Origin: Distichodus sexfasciatus
Lineage: Eukaryota > Chordata > Actinopteri > Characiformes > Distichodontidae
Assembly: GCA_032718565.1 (NCBI GenBank)
Contig: JAVGVS010000008.1
Span: forward strand, 744,001-808,000
Direction of reading: 5' to 3'
DNA: 64,000 nucleotides
Position numbers and translations under genes: made by a program
The notes under the pieces: generated by a model
What the model saw: the letters and a program-made list of their open reading frames with translations, nothing else
What the model was told of the DNA's origin: nothing
Databases searched by the model: none
In this document: positions 24,201 through 35,883 of the stretch, piece by piece
Numbering within the stretch: the first letter of the stretch is position 1
How the letters are laid out: each line of letters starts with the position of its first letter

Positions 24201-26210
24201 CAGGTTTAATCATGGCAGTGGGTTAAAATGTATCATAAATATGAAGAGCAGAGTTACAACTTACAGCGAATCGTGCAAGGACGTAGGCACCGGCCCCCAC
24301 TGCTATTCCAATAATACTTTTAATGCTATATGGAGAAGGAAAGCACATTATTATGAGGAGAATATCCAAGATTTTAATGTAGAAAGTAGAAGTAGAAAGT
24401 AGAAGAAGGATAATGCCCGTCTGACATGAATCACTTACCTAAAATGTTTAAGCACAATAGGGATTGTCTCAGCAAGCTGGTCCATTGAAGGGTAGGTGAG
24501 CCTGCAAAATTAGAATTACAAATTCAACATTTAAATGGCTCCTTAGGGACTGAGAACTTTGGCTAATAATGCAGCATGCGGACATGTTGAAAGTCAAACC
24601 AAGTGCATGACAACTGAGAGTTTGATATACATATCAACAGTGTAGGCACGCAGAAGTGAAAACGGATTGTCTGGCCTTAAATTACCCGCACTGGCTGCAT
24701 TAGAGAAGCAGATGCTATGTCTGCCCTGCAACAGATGGCAGATCAGACACTGATGCTTTGCTACCCTCATACCCTGGCACCGGCACCATGACCTACATTC
24801 TGGTTGTTGGCTTGAGAAATGTAGAGATTAGTGGGATGTGTTGGGGTTTGGCTGGTGAAGATGATGTTTATGCAGAAGATGTGGTAGATGTTAAGAAGAT
24901 GCTCAAGCTTGGATCAGGTTCAGGTCTTAGAACTTCCTTCTTCCGCCAAAAGCTTTTGCCAAACATTGTGGACACTCACCCAGTGGGGAGGGTGCTGGCA
25001 CCTTCTTGTTGCCCTGGTGCATTGACATGGCACACAGTAAAGTGGCGTGTGATTTCTTGCATGTCCTCATGGCTAAAGAGTGGATCGAAGCAAGTCTTAT
25101 CTGCAAAAATGGATGCAAAAGTTATCACTTCAATTAACACTTCAAGCAAATTATCACTATATAGAATAAAACAAGCTTAGTTGTTAAACTACGAGAAACT
25201 AGTATGAGCTTACGGTTTAGTCCAATGTCATGAAAAGTTAGTATGACCGGTCGGTTCTCCTTGGGAATGCCTGTCATGGTGCAGTGGACTGTGCCAAATG
25301 GGGTCTCCACGTTGTCTTCCTACAAGAGGAAAGCTGGCGTTAGCAGTCTAGGTCACAGCCTTAATACCAAATTAAAAGGTCATACTGAGGTCACAACAGT
25401 GTTGTTGTGGAAATTTCAACAATGATGTATGTTTGTGTATATGACCTCTCTATATATCACAACTTTGCTATATTTTGCATGCAAGACCGATTGGTAAATC
25501 CCAAAAATTCCAATAGTCTGAAAATTGTCAACTTTAAATGCTGTTTCATCAAGTTTAGACTGAAAAACATGCTTTAATATCAGCTGATTGAACGAGTGGA
25601 AATCTGTGCTTAGTTGAAAATTTAATCCAGGATCTTGACCAAGACCTAGTTCTTTAAAGAAACGGCTGTTGTAATGAACCTAAAGGTTAGGTGAAACTTA
25701 CTGCTGACAAGCATCATGAAATTCATCATGAAATTCATCTGATACCAGGTCAGCAGCTACTACATCCCTTTTCTTTAAAAATGCAGCAGTCAAATCAGGT
25801 CACACATGAAAAAACATGTTACACGTTATGCACTGTCAATCACAGCAGTCCGTTAAATGTAGCTATAAATAATACAGATGCAGGCCATTTGAACACAAAT
25901 CAGTAAACAAATACAGTTTATAATAATAAAGTTCATCTATCAATTCACAAATGCAATTGGAGGAAAACTCCTCACTCCACTTTTCAACATTTTTCATATT
26001 TCTCTCACAACAGCTTTAGGGGTCATAAACCAAATGAACACATCAAATAGGATGTTTTAGTTAAAATCAAAGATATACAGGAAACTAAGCAGGTAACACA
26101 CAAACAACCTACAGTCTAAATAACTAAATAATATTGACTAGGGAACAGTCTGCACTCACAGTAACTTCAGTCTCAAAGACAGAGTCGTATTCGGATTCCT
26201 CCAGAACCAT
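21228..26210 (-). CDS. ndrg1: N-myc downstream regulated gene 1 (NDRG1), short N-terminal form
   Basis: NDRG1 is a cytosolic stress- and hypoxia-responsive protein with an alpha/beta-hydrolase fold but no catalytic serine. Fourteen coding exons in transcript order: 26210-26160, 25319-25214, 25100-24980, 24501-24439, 24325-24265, 23879-23793, 23420-23364, 23225-23122, 22965-22903, 22798-22747, 22639-22592, 22262-22236, 22123-22072, 21436-21228. All junctions are GT-AG and phase-consistent, giving 366 residues. Hallmarks: VETPFGTVHCTMTG, FHDIGLNHKTCFDPLF, HVNAPGQQEGA, IGIAVGAGAYVLARFA (nucleophile elbow with Gly for Ser), EGLVLINVN, CPALLVVGDSSPAVEAV, GLPQPAKLAEAFKYF, and the C-terminus ending AEVSC. 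The N-terminus MVLEESEYDSVFETEV differs from the long mammalian start. The C-terminal RSRTHT repeats that become phosphorylated in mammals are reduced to about two degenerate copies. Whether this is the a or b teleost duplicate is not resolved. Confidence 0.96.
22345..22515 (-). mobile_element. SINE fragment in an ndrg1 intron
   Basis: ACTTTTATGGAATTTAGCAG and ACAGTCTTATCCACACC, followed by CCTGGAGCGACTTTACTTAA, match the teleost SINE tail type (GGCATTTGGCAGACGCTCTTATCC) read from its 3' end. The element is therefore on the minus strand. It is diverged. Confidence 0.55.
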
Positions 26211-26306
26211 GCTTGCTGTTGTTATAGTAGGCTTGTATGTGTGTATTTGTGTGTGATGTTGCTCTCCAGACTGTAACTCCTAATGACTAAAAGTGCACTG
26301 AGCCGG

Positions 26307-26314
26307 ATTTTATA
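26307..26314 (-). promoter_or_regulatory. ndrg1: ndrg1 TATA box
   Basis: The minus strand reads GATATAAAATCC about 100 bases upstream of the ndrg1 ATG at 26210. A TATA box here predicts a start site near 26280 and a 5' UTR of about 70 bases with no intervening exon. This supports the short MVLEESEYD start as a real first exon. Confidence 0.6.
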
Positions 26315-28400
26315 TCTCTCTGTTTACTGCACGGTGTAAGCCTCCTGCTCCCAGCATACCTTGCATGTTGGCCAGAGGACACTAGCCTAATTCTTAATAG
26401 AGATCACAAAATTGGATCAGTCAGTCAAAGCTGTGTTTTGTTTGGCATCATTTCAGCTTCGCATGGTAGTAACTTTTTTGAATTTTTTAACTTTTATTTT
26501 GAAGTAGTTAAAAGAAGGACATATGTATATATTTAAGACACTTACCTATACATTTTTAATAAATTGCCTTTAAATATTATTTTTAAATGGGTACTGTTAA
26601 ATAAGAAATATAACTTTAATAATAAAATGGTTTTACAGTAGAATAAGTACCCAAGAAATGAAAGTATATTTATTTTCAGTTGAATATTAAAGTTAGAAAG
26701 TGTCTGTAAACCACAATTATCCATTTTAGAGTAGGTCTATATGCTAGTATTACATATTGCTACTGTTATACGTTTTTTAGCTATATGCTGCTGTTATATG
26801 TTTATAAGCGTAAACTTCGAGTTTCACCAATAGTACAGAAGATTCAAAACCTCAAATACACTTGTACTAAAGGTTATCAAGTATGGTTAATCTAAATTGA
26901 AACATTCAAATTTGATAATATGATAAAAAGCAATTATACAAGTTTAGAAGTAAAACAAACAAGCAAAAAAAGAGAAAATATTGTATTAATTTTCCAAATT
27001 AATATCTCTCAACATGTTGACCACAGAACTGTGAGTGGAAACAGAGAGAATCCTGTTTTACACAATTACACTACAAAGACTTTTGACGTTTTTGTTGTAA
27101 GTCAGTCAGGTTCACTCCAGAATCAACAAGCAGCGTTAAGCTTAATTAGAAGAGGTAGGGCGATGTGTACGTGCTGCCTGTGGTAAAACGCCTCTGAGCA
27201 GATGGTGTCTCTCTCAACATCATCACAGATTCCCACACCATTGCCCTATAAACACAGAGCAACATGGAGATCACAGGCCTGTAATCTGTTGGCAGAGTCG
27301 CCGTTAGACCCAAATGTATCCATTTTAGTAGTTTAATGCCCAAGCTGTTAGCAGGGATTGGTCACTTATACAATATATAATAGTTTGTTTCACATCAACA
27401 TTGCAATAACACCGTAAGGGTACCAGAATCTACCGCATTGGCTTGTTATCTACATTTCAAGCATCCGAGTAATTAATTCATTACTGACCTACTCACATTC
27501 CTACCTACATACCCACCTACTCATGTTCCTTGGCAATGTTAGACTACAAATGTGCAGTGCCGTAAAAAAGTAGTGAAAATGTAGTGTTGTAGATTTTAAT
27601 TTGGACAGTTTTATTTACATCAAATATACTGTACAATGTTAACCAAATCAGGCAAATTTTATTTTTATTTAAGTTACAAAAAGAATGAATTGACAGGACC
27701 AACTTACAATGTTCTCCATTAGATTTCTTTATTTTCAGAAGTATTTTGTCTATTGATTCATTTATTAAGCTAATTTCCCAACATTTTCTTGAAGGACTGC
27801 ATTTCTATTTCAGAAAGATATATACCAGATATCCAGCTAGTTAGACAGACAAATAGACAGACAAACAGAGAGATATATAGGGGAAAATGAATGTACTATA
27901 TTCAGGTTTTCTTCAGTTCTTCTTCAGTTTTCTCCCTGTACATATACATCATAACCATTATTTTGCTAATGTTTATTTTATTCATGTACAAAAATCACAT
28001 GGATGTAAAAATACAGTATCTCTTGACTGATGACTCCTGGCCTATAACCTCAGTAGGCCACATACCAGCCAGTCATTGTCCTTAAGCCCATCTGCACCGT
28101 GACATATGTCAGTGTCTCTCGTTATTAGGTGAAGACCTTTAGTGGTCAGTCCAAACCCAGACAGCAGATTTAACTTGTTAAGCCAGACCGTTAAATAGGA
28201 CAAGAACGTCACACAATGCACTAATTAATTAATTAACACTAAAGCCAGCAACATCCTTTTCAAAACCAATGATTCACAAATCATCAATTATATTTATATG
28301 AGGAACGTCAAGTTTAGCATCCACCTGTTACTAAAAAAGTCAGAAATGTATTGTAGAACTTACGTCTATGGTTATCATGTTTTACAATATCACAGTTTTT

Positions 28401-28413
28401 CCACTAGGTGGCG
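28401..28413 (+). promoter_or_regulatory. CTCF-like core motif, + orientation
   Basis: CCACTAGGTGGCG matches the CTCF core consensus closely. It lies 160 bases before a GC-rich promoter-like island and between the ndrg1 5' end and the ptp4a3 side of the window. Occupancy is not shown by sequence. Confidence 0.5.
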
Positions 28414-28559
28414 TAGCGAAGCCAAATTTCATTTACTTCCGATGCCATGTTATACTCTCATTTCTTTCTGGTTAAAAAAGATTATATAGAAAAACTACAC
28501 TGAAATACAATGTTTCAATTGTCTTTAAGGAAACAAACCAAACCACTTTCTTTAAACTC

Positions 28560-29006
28560 AGAAGATATAATGTTACGTGAACGCAGTGCATTTTCCCGCG
28601 CTCTCGAGCTTTAACCTTGTCCCCGCCCACCAGCCACGCCCACCTCAAGTTCGCAACGAACCAGATTGCGGCACTCTGTCGCCATGGAAACGGTAGGTGG
28701 GCGCTCGTCGTAATGGACGCGTTATAAACGGAACACTAGCGTTCTAAGTAGTACGTAAGCAATGACGATTCCTTATTATGACTATCCATCATAGAAGGAT
28801 GCTGTGAGATTTGGAACAGAGCCTTAGTTTTTTTCCTCAAATCACATGGAGCGAGTTCGTGAATCCTGAGACGTGAGTATAAAGTGTTTAAACTTAATAT
28901 CTGACACTGCAAGAACAATGTATTCCTTCTCATTATTCTGGCGTTTGTCGCGTCGTCACTAAGTGTCACTAAACGACGCAGCAGCTGGGCGTTATGTGAA
29001 TCGGAG
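28560..29006 (+). promoter_or_regulatory. GC-rich promoter-like island with GC boxes, RFX X-box and a candidate first-exon donor
   Basis: A CpG-rich stretch in AT-rich surroundings contains CCCCGCCCACC and CCACGCCCACC boxes (about 28621-28643), an X-box-like GTCGCCATGGAAAC (28678-28691) of the RFX type, and a good + strand donor CGGAG|GTAAGAAG at 29006/29007. It could drive a far-upstream noncoding ptp4a3 exon, an unannotated noncoding transcript, or a long-isoform ndrg1 start in the other direction. No coding exon is visible. Confidence 0.45.
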
Positions 29007-29752
29007 GTAAGAAGTTAGCCATCAGTGCTAACCGGGTTTTTGGAAACCTAAAACAGCAAGAACATTAGCGACCAGTGTGTTGGTCAGAGTTTAGCATAAT
29101 TGTTACCGAATGTTCCGTTTCAGTTTTGTTGGGCGTGTTGGTGTAAGTTTGTGGGTGTTTCTTTGTTGGGGGCTTCTGGGACTGCGCCGGATTTGCGGAG
29201 ACAAAGCGGGCGGCTTCGGGCTAACACGACGACGACGGCAACCAACTAACTGTTATAGTCCACGGTTTATACTGTACTGAAGCTGTGAGCTGGTTTTACC
29301 GCAACTGTCCTGTAAAGAGGTCCGCACGTTCCCGAGAGTGAATGTGGTACTGAGGGGAAAATCTGGCAAGCCATTATTAAGTCAGGTTTTCATTCTACCT
29401 GTTCAGTTAACCACCATGTGAACTAATTACTAGTCCCAGTCTGGGTGGATTTTAAACGGTGGGAACAAAACTCTGGTCAGGACTTCGACTTGGCTGAACC
29501 TGGACGCCACTCCCCTGTTTGAAACGGTACTTCAGTTGCACACATTCAGCGGTTTCCAATCCCGGTATTGATATTTTGGCTGCTACAAAGTACAGATCCG
29601 ATACTAGTGTTTAATTAAACAGCTGTCTGTGTGTGCCTGTGTATATGTACATCTTCAAATTTAACCTTACACGTCAAATTGGTCAGTAACAAAAACTCCA
29701 TTATTAAACTATACAACTTTATCAAATGCAAAGTAATTAAGATTAAGTTCCC

Positions 29753-30073
29753 AAATTGGTGACACAGTGGTTAGTGCTGCCGCCTCACAGTGAGAAGGTC
29801 CTGGGTTCGTTCCCTGGGTGGCTGTTGGGCCTTTCTTTGTGGAGATGAGCATTCCTTGTGTTTGCGTGGGTTTCCCTGGGTTCCTCCCACAGTCCAAAAA
29901 TGTGCATTATAGTTTATGTAGCATTTTGGCTATTTGGTGCGCAATAAGTAATTTGGCCCCATAAGGTGTGATTGTGTGCCCAGCCGTTGATCCCCGCCTC
30001 ACGGCTGTAGTCCTGGGATAGGCTCAGGTCCCTGTGACCCCGGCATTAAGCAGTACAGAAAATGAATGAATGA
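29753..30073 (+). mobile_element. tRNA-derived SINE
   Basis: The head GTGACACAGTGGTTAGTGCT (box A) and GGTCCTGGGTTCGTTCCC (box B) is followed by the body TTTCCTCCCACAGTCCAAAA in slightly altered form, GGGATAGGCTCAGGTCCC, and a tail AGAAAATGAATGAATG. This is the widespread teleost SINE that ends in GAATGAATG-type repeats. It is reasonably intact. Confidence 0.8.
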
Positions 30074-30099
30074 CTGAAAGTTCCCAAATCACAAACTTT

Positions 30100-30310
30100 A
30101 ATTATTTGGTAGTGGGGAGTTGACCCCATGATCGGTAGTTTGCTGGTTCAAGTCTCAAACTGGTAAAGGTACCCACAAGCGTCTCTGCGCACTGCCAAAA
30201 AAGCTGCCCACTGCTGCTTCATGAATGGGTCAAATGCAAAGGTCACATTTTGTTGTGGTGCATGCTTGCTTTGATGTGGAGTGTTCACAATGACAAAGAA
30301 GCACTCACTT
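30100..30310 (+). mobile_element. Second tRNA-derived SINE
   Basis: A box B-like GCTGGTTCAAGTCTC, then GCCCACTGCTGCTTCATGAA, GGTCAAATGCAAAGGTCACA and a tail ending TGACAAAGAAGCACTCACTT. The order matches a fish SINE whose 3' part reads AATGCAGAGGTCACATTTC. It lies 30 bp after the SINE at 29753. Confidence 0.7.
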
Positions 30311-31202
30311 AAAATTCACTTATTTCTGTTACTCAGTCTATCTATTTAAGTCAGAATTGAAATGGTATGTTACCACTATTAAATCACTGCATCCCTACTT
30401 CCCACCCTTCCCCCTTCCCCCTTTGCCCATTCAGCAAAAAAAGATCCCTTGCAAATAATCCATCGTGGGTTATAATTTAATTCCCTACCTCACAATAATG
30501 AGATGAGTTTACCTTTCCGTAGCAGCTTTTGGAGAAAGTATAGAGTGACATCCAGGTTCATCGAGTCAAAGTCCTGTCCAGATTTACGTCCTCACCTATT
30601 TAAATGATCGTACAGGATAGATTACACTGACTTAAATTAGTGTGCCCCGCTGACACATTGTATGTCCTGTTTGTACGTAAGAGACTGTAAGACTAATACA
30701 CATTGTAGTTTGTGTATTAATTTTAAGGACTCTTAAAGAATTTAGAAACAAAATTGTATATTCAATAAAAGTATGTACCGCTATTGCTGAGCCGTTCTTA
30801 ACTGTTGAGGATGGAAGTTCAGCCACATAAGACATGCAGTGATTTTTATTCACTTTTGTGTAGTAGGCTGTGTTAATTTAGGTGTCAAAATAAAATCTAA
30901 TAGGTGTGAGTTACATCGAAACCTGTCTACAGCGCCTGGAGCAGTAGGTTGTGGAGTGTAACTTTTCCACTTGTGTGGTCTCTTTGTTGGTCCAGCTTGG
31001 CTGTGAAATAGTGAGCTTTCCTGCATGTGCTGTGCTCGACTGGTTTGTGTCATTTTTTTCACTCCAAGCTCATTTATGAGCATCTTGTGGTTCTTTGAGT
31101 AAAGGGAGATGAGTTTATGTATAAATTTTTCCACAATGGCTATTGTTCCTTGAACCTCAGCAGCCCTTAGTATGGAGTCACTGTGATAATACTCTTTCTA
31201 AA

Positions 31203-31335
31203 TTTACATTTATGGCATTTGTCAGATGCTCTTATCCACAAAGACTTGCATTTAGTGATTACAGGCACAAGGTCTGCTCCCTGGAGCGACTTGGGGTTAA
31301 GGGACTTGCTCGGTGGCGGTAGTGCTGGCTGTATG
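31203..31335 (-). mobile_element. SINE tail fragment
   Basis: TTACATTTATGGCATTTGTC, AGATGCTCTTATCC and CTGGAGCGACTTGGGGTTAA form the conserved 3' half of a teleost tRNA-derived SINE, inserted on the minus strand. The tRNA head is eroded. Confidence 0.7.
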
Positions 31336-34058
31336 ATATGCCTTTTTCTGGAAATGCACATCATTTAGAAATGAAATAAGTTTTTAAAATATTCACATGC
31401 ATGGTGTTGGATCTGGACATGAACGCATAATTAGCCATATCCTGATATGGCCATTGAAATGTCACATTCCAGCTTTAAAGGTACCAATATGAGTTAAACA
31501 GGTGATTTCATTCATTACACTTATGTTTTTGCTTAGTTAAAAACTGTACAATAAAGTAGTGTAAGGTCAGTATGCGGTGGAATCCCTACTTTTCTAATGC
31601 AGAAACAAAAAATCCAAGTGGTGTCTATCCTGTTGCTATGATAGTTGTTGGCTTTTTTTTGTCGGCCATGCCATACGATGCTACTAACGTCATAACACAA
31701 AAGTCAGTGTGTTGATGATGCCACATTTATTTGGAACATTTAGAACGCCCATCACCTCTGTGTTCGTCATGCAGTCCTTCTTTTAATGGCAGCTGGTTAG
31801 GTCTCAGCTGTGAGCCAGGAAGGTGTGCGGTTCAGCCCAGCTGTAATCAGCCCTAGGCAGGAAGGGCAGGGGCAGGGATGGGTTTCCTCCTACCTGCTGC
31901 TCCCACTCCACGCTGCCTGTGGCCCCCCTGCCCCTCCGCCCAGGCCCGAGTAGTGGAATGTTGGAAGCATTGCTTTTGGCACGGAACAGCGAAGTGTAAC
32001 CAATGACGTTAGCTGCCACCATGGGGCAAGGGGTGGCTTCCTCCATTGAACGGCAGTAACTCCCCTTTTATTAGGAAAATCTGAGCAGGGTGGCTAGAGC
32101 TTTGGACATAAACAGAGGTGGAGGATACAGGGGGTGGAGGTGCAAAGCAATGCTGGCACTAAATATTATTGGTGGACCTTTTTTCCATTATGAGCAGGCT
32201 TGTAGATAGTAGAGCAAATTGAAAACAGTGAAAGAAAAAGGTCAGTTTGAGCAACTATCTAGAAGTCATTTGGAGATCTTGTACTATAGTTTACAAGGTC
32301 TATAGTAGTATAGTTTGCTGCAATATATGCATAAGTAGCAGTGATTTTGCGGTGAAAGCTTTAGATTTTGTAGGGCTCTTTAAGATTTTAAGGGTTGTGA
32401 TGGGGCTTTTTGCCAAACGTCACACCCTAAATATATACTTGGTGTCCTGTTAAGTCAAGCACTGCCACCCTGTGAGAACAGAGCGGTGTTGGATCCAGAC
32501 TCATTTTGGACGAAAAAAATTGTTACTATATACCCTACCTTTCATAAAAAATAAACTGCACTTATATTCATGCAGTGCATCCAAAGGCCTGTCTTTTCCA
32601 TTTAGACTCTGTTCAGTTTATAGTTTAATGATGGTGGAGGGAAGAGCAGAACATGGGGCTTTTTAGGTTTTGTACTGAGGCCAATTAAATGGTTATGCTT
32701 TGCTGGGATTCCCTGAAGAGCAGTATTCTCTGCTCCCCCATACTGGCTTTTTAGATTACTAATTGAACACAGATACCTCAGCAAGCGAGCTCTGCAGCAC
32801 ACACACATATACACACATGTAGATGTGCTCACACGCACAGAGGCAGGAAGCACATGGTTTTTTGGGGTGTGAATATGCAGCGCATTTAGATAGTGCTGTA
32901 TCAGTTCTCTAACCAGTTGTGTGAAGTGGTTGACCCAGTGCATGTCTGCAAAGAAAGATCTTTGACACTTTCTTCATCTTTAACAAACAGACAATATGCT
33001 GCATCTTTTCGGTAAGGTTGTGTGTTTTTTTTTTACATTATAATAACATGGAACTTAGACTGGAGGGTGTTTTAACTTCATGATGGATTGTGGTTTGTTG
33101 TTAACAGTTCTTGCCTTGCTGGGGAGTGTTCACACTTCTCTTGGGATTTTATTGCCCAACTCAAATACCTTACAAATGCAATTCATGTTAATTAATGTTA
33201 ACTACAAATAATGCATTATTTTAATTTATGCAGCTGCACTTAAAAATGGGTAATTAAAAATAAAAATGGGTATTGAATAAATCACAGAAATTTGCTGTGT
33301 TGGGTTAGGGTTGCTGAACAATCTGATAATCCCCCTTAAAGTGTGTTTTGAATAGTCTGATGAGGCATCAGTGTACCTGCTTGATGCATTGTGACTGTGT
33401 GTTTTTAGATTGCAATCTCGGTAAGTTGCACTTAACCTAATTAACAGAGTCACAATATCACTGAAAATAATCCGAATGATCATTTTTTGATAATCACAGA
33501 GTCATCTTCCCCTGATGTACCCACACAATGGGAACTACAGTTTCCATTAAAATTGCCAGAAAACACCCAACTTAAAAAAAAAAAAAAAAAAAGAAAGGTG
33601 TGGAAACTGATGTTTAGTGTTCGTAGAAAAAGATGTGTATACTGCACAGTACAGAATGTTATGTTTTATAATTATTAATCAACAATAAATTGATTAAAAT
33701 GAAATAGAAATAAAAATGGAGATTTTCACTGTAATTATGTATAATTCTAATTATGTAGCTCTGTTATTTTGAAGTATTAACAGTGTTGTTGAGGCTTGAC
33801 TGTTGGCTTACATGGGAGGTTAAAGAATGGCACAATTGTGAATGAGGAATGGAGATGTGATGCGTCCTGCTCAGGGTGTGTGTGCTCAAAATGAGGTGGG
33901 GGAGCGGCGAACCAGCGTCCACACGCTCCTCAGTGATCCCTACGGCCAGCGCTCAGAGACACAATGAGGGGAAATGCTTCCTGTGGGGATTCCGCCAAGT
34001 TCCGCCACCAGTGGGCCTTTCCTATTGTGGGAATTGCTTTCTTGGGAGCATCACTTGC

Positions 34059-34169
34059 ATTCATCTTGGAGTATCGCTCCAAGCTCGGGTTTAAGATAAA
34101 CATGGGGAATCACAGGGGTATTGGGAAACCCCAGAGCATCAGTTAAAATGAGGGATCCCATAACTAAAG
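34059..34169 (+). repeat. 111-bp direct duplication, copy 1
   Basis: The stretch starts ATTCATCTTGGAGTATCGCT and ends CCCATAACTAAAG. The same 111 bases recur at 35073-35183 with only two substitutions seen and no indel. Copy 1 is also the end of a 60-codon open frame (33964-34146) with a hydrophobic stretch, which I do not recognise and do not call a gene. The unit opens with a short hairpin, CTTGGAG/CTCCAAG. Confidence 0.9.
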
Positions 34170-35072
34170 TGGGCTGATGTATTAACTTAATGGAGTGTCC
34201 ACTTTTATCCTACAGTTGTTTTGCAGTATGGTGGTTCATCTTGGGAGGGGCATGGGGTTTTGCATGTGAAACCTGTATAAGGTTGTCTGTGAAGACTTGG
34301 TCAGAAACCAGTATTCACAGAGTGAGTATTTTGGTGTTATCAGTTTATTCCAGTTTGCTATAAGCCCATTTAAAGTCAAACAAATAGTCTTAATTGCACA
34401 CCATGCACAGGGGCCAAGAAGGGGTCTCAAGGGGACTCCTGAAAAAGCCTGTTTATGTTTGTTCCATCAGTGTGTGCACACGCACGTAGATATGTTCTAT
34501 GAATAACAGATACACTAATGACATGGGGTCTCTAAGAAACAATGTTATAATCTTCACTGTAGTTAGAATATACTAGTAAGCAAAAGGGGTATTTTTATGA
34601 ATTATATAGAGGAGCTTATTCACATCATCTTGTTCAAATTGATTAAGCACTTTTTATTTGTTCTTAGTCTTGGGGGACTATTGAACGAAATTCTGTTTTG
34701 ACACGGTCATGCAGGTACTAACTGTTCCCTTGTTTTTGCCAAACAATTCAAAATGTCTTTTCCTAGTTGGCAGATAAATTTCAAACTTTCATTTTTTGAG
34801 GTCCAGACCTTAGTGATTTCAAATTGGATTCTTAGACAGCTGTGAGCATCTGTGTACATCCTGGTTTCTGCTTTGAACACTAGAGGTTATGGTTGTGGAC
34901 AGCTTCCTATGGCTGTGATGAGGGTCACTGCTGTGAGTAGCAGCAAAGCATGTGGGTAGACAGGAGCATCACATTTTCAGATACACAGTGGTCCACTACT
35001 TAACATATACGCATTTAGACTCATGGCACCACTGGCAGAGTGGAATCTGGTAAGATAACTAATGGCAGACAT

Positions 35073-35183
35073 ATTCATCTTGGAGTATCGCTCCAAGCTC
35101 GGGTTTAAGATAAACATGGGGAATCATAGGGGTATTGGGAAACCCCAGAGCATCAGTTAAGATGAGGGATCCCATAACTAAAG
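35073..35183 (+). repeat. 111-bp direct duplication, copy 2
   Basis: Second copy of the unit at 34059-34169, 1014 bases downstream in the same orientation. The flanks of the two copies are unrelated, so this is either a small duplicated segment or two insertions of one short repeat. Confidence 0.9.
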
Positions 35184-35345
35184 AAAATACCTTTTTTTCT
35201 GTGGAAGCCTCACACTTTGGGGGATTTGGGGTTTTAGAGAGTTTAAATGATGATATTTTTATTCCATGCTGTCTGCAGGACAAGACTCAGTAGAGAATGG
35301 CCACTTTTATTCATATTTATGTATTCATATAACTCATTCAAAGTA

Positions 35346-35883
35346 CACTGCCCTCCAAAAGTTTGGATACGCCCCTGGCAAAGTGGGGTTTTGGACGATG
35401 GCATAAATCCTCATAATTTTTTGGTGCAAGTACATTAAAGTCACTTGACATTGTCTTTGTATACCAGCAATAATAATTTTTATAGCCTCCCCAATCACCC
35501 AACCTCAACCCAATTAAGCTACTATGGGAGGAACTGGACCATGATGTCCGTAAGAAGTGTCCAACCAGTGTGAATCATCTTTGGGCAATCCTTCAGGCGG
35601 CTTGGAATAATATATCAAGTCAATGTTTGAATAAACTGACAGCTCAGATGCCCAGATTATGCAGAGCTGTAATAGCTGCTAATGGTGGATATTTTGATGA
35701 ATCCAAAATTTAAGTATTATCTATGTATAAGCTGTTTAATAAACTGTTTATGTAATAAAATGTTTTCGTAGTTTGTCTTGTCCCTTATCAGTGCAACATT
35801 ATCACAAATTAAAAAGGATTCATGGCAGTACTGTCCATAACCCCACCTTGCCAGGGGCGTTTCCAAACTTTTGGAGGGCAGTG
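35346..35883 (+). mobile_element. Internally deleted Tc1/mariner element
   Basis: Terminal inverted repeats of about 49 bp (35346-35394 and 35835-35883), starting CACTGCCCTCCAAAAGTTTG, are flanked by TA on each side, the Tc1/mariner target. Inside, 35486-35713 keeps the open 3' end of a transposase, about 75 residues, including PTSVNHLWAILQAAWNN and a terminal GGYFDESKI. The catalytic domain upstream is deleted. The motif normally SPDLNPIE reads SPNLNPIK, so the third acidic catalytic residue is also lost. The element cannot move itself. Confidence 0.92.

Noticed and set aside
24758..25180. A 140-codon + strand open frame
   Set aside because: It runs antisense through the ndrg1 coding exon 25100-24980 and adjoining intron. 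It matches no family and is explained by the real minus-strand exon.
33964..34146. A 60-codon open frame with a hydrophobic segment (WAFPIVGIAFLGASLAFIL)
   Set aside because: It has a membrane-like look, but there is no recognised family, no supporting exons, and half of it is a 111-bp repeat also found at 35073, where the upstream half is missing.
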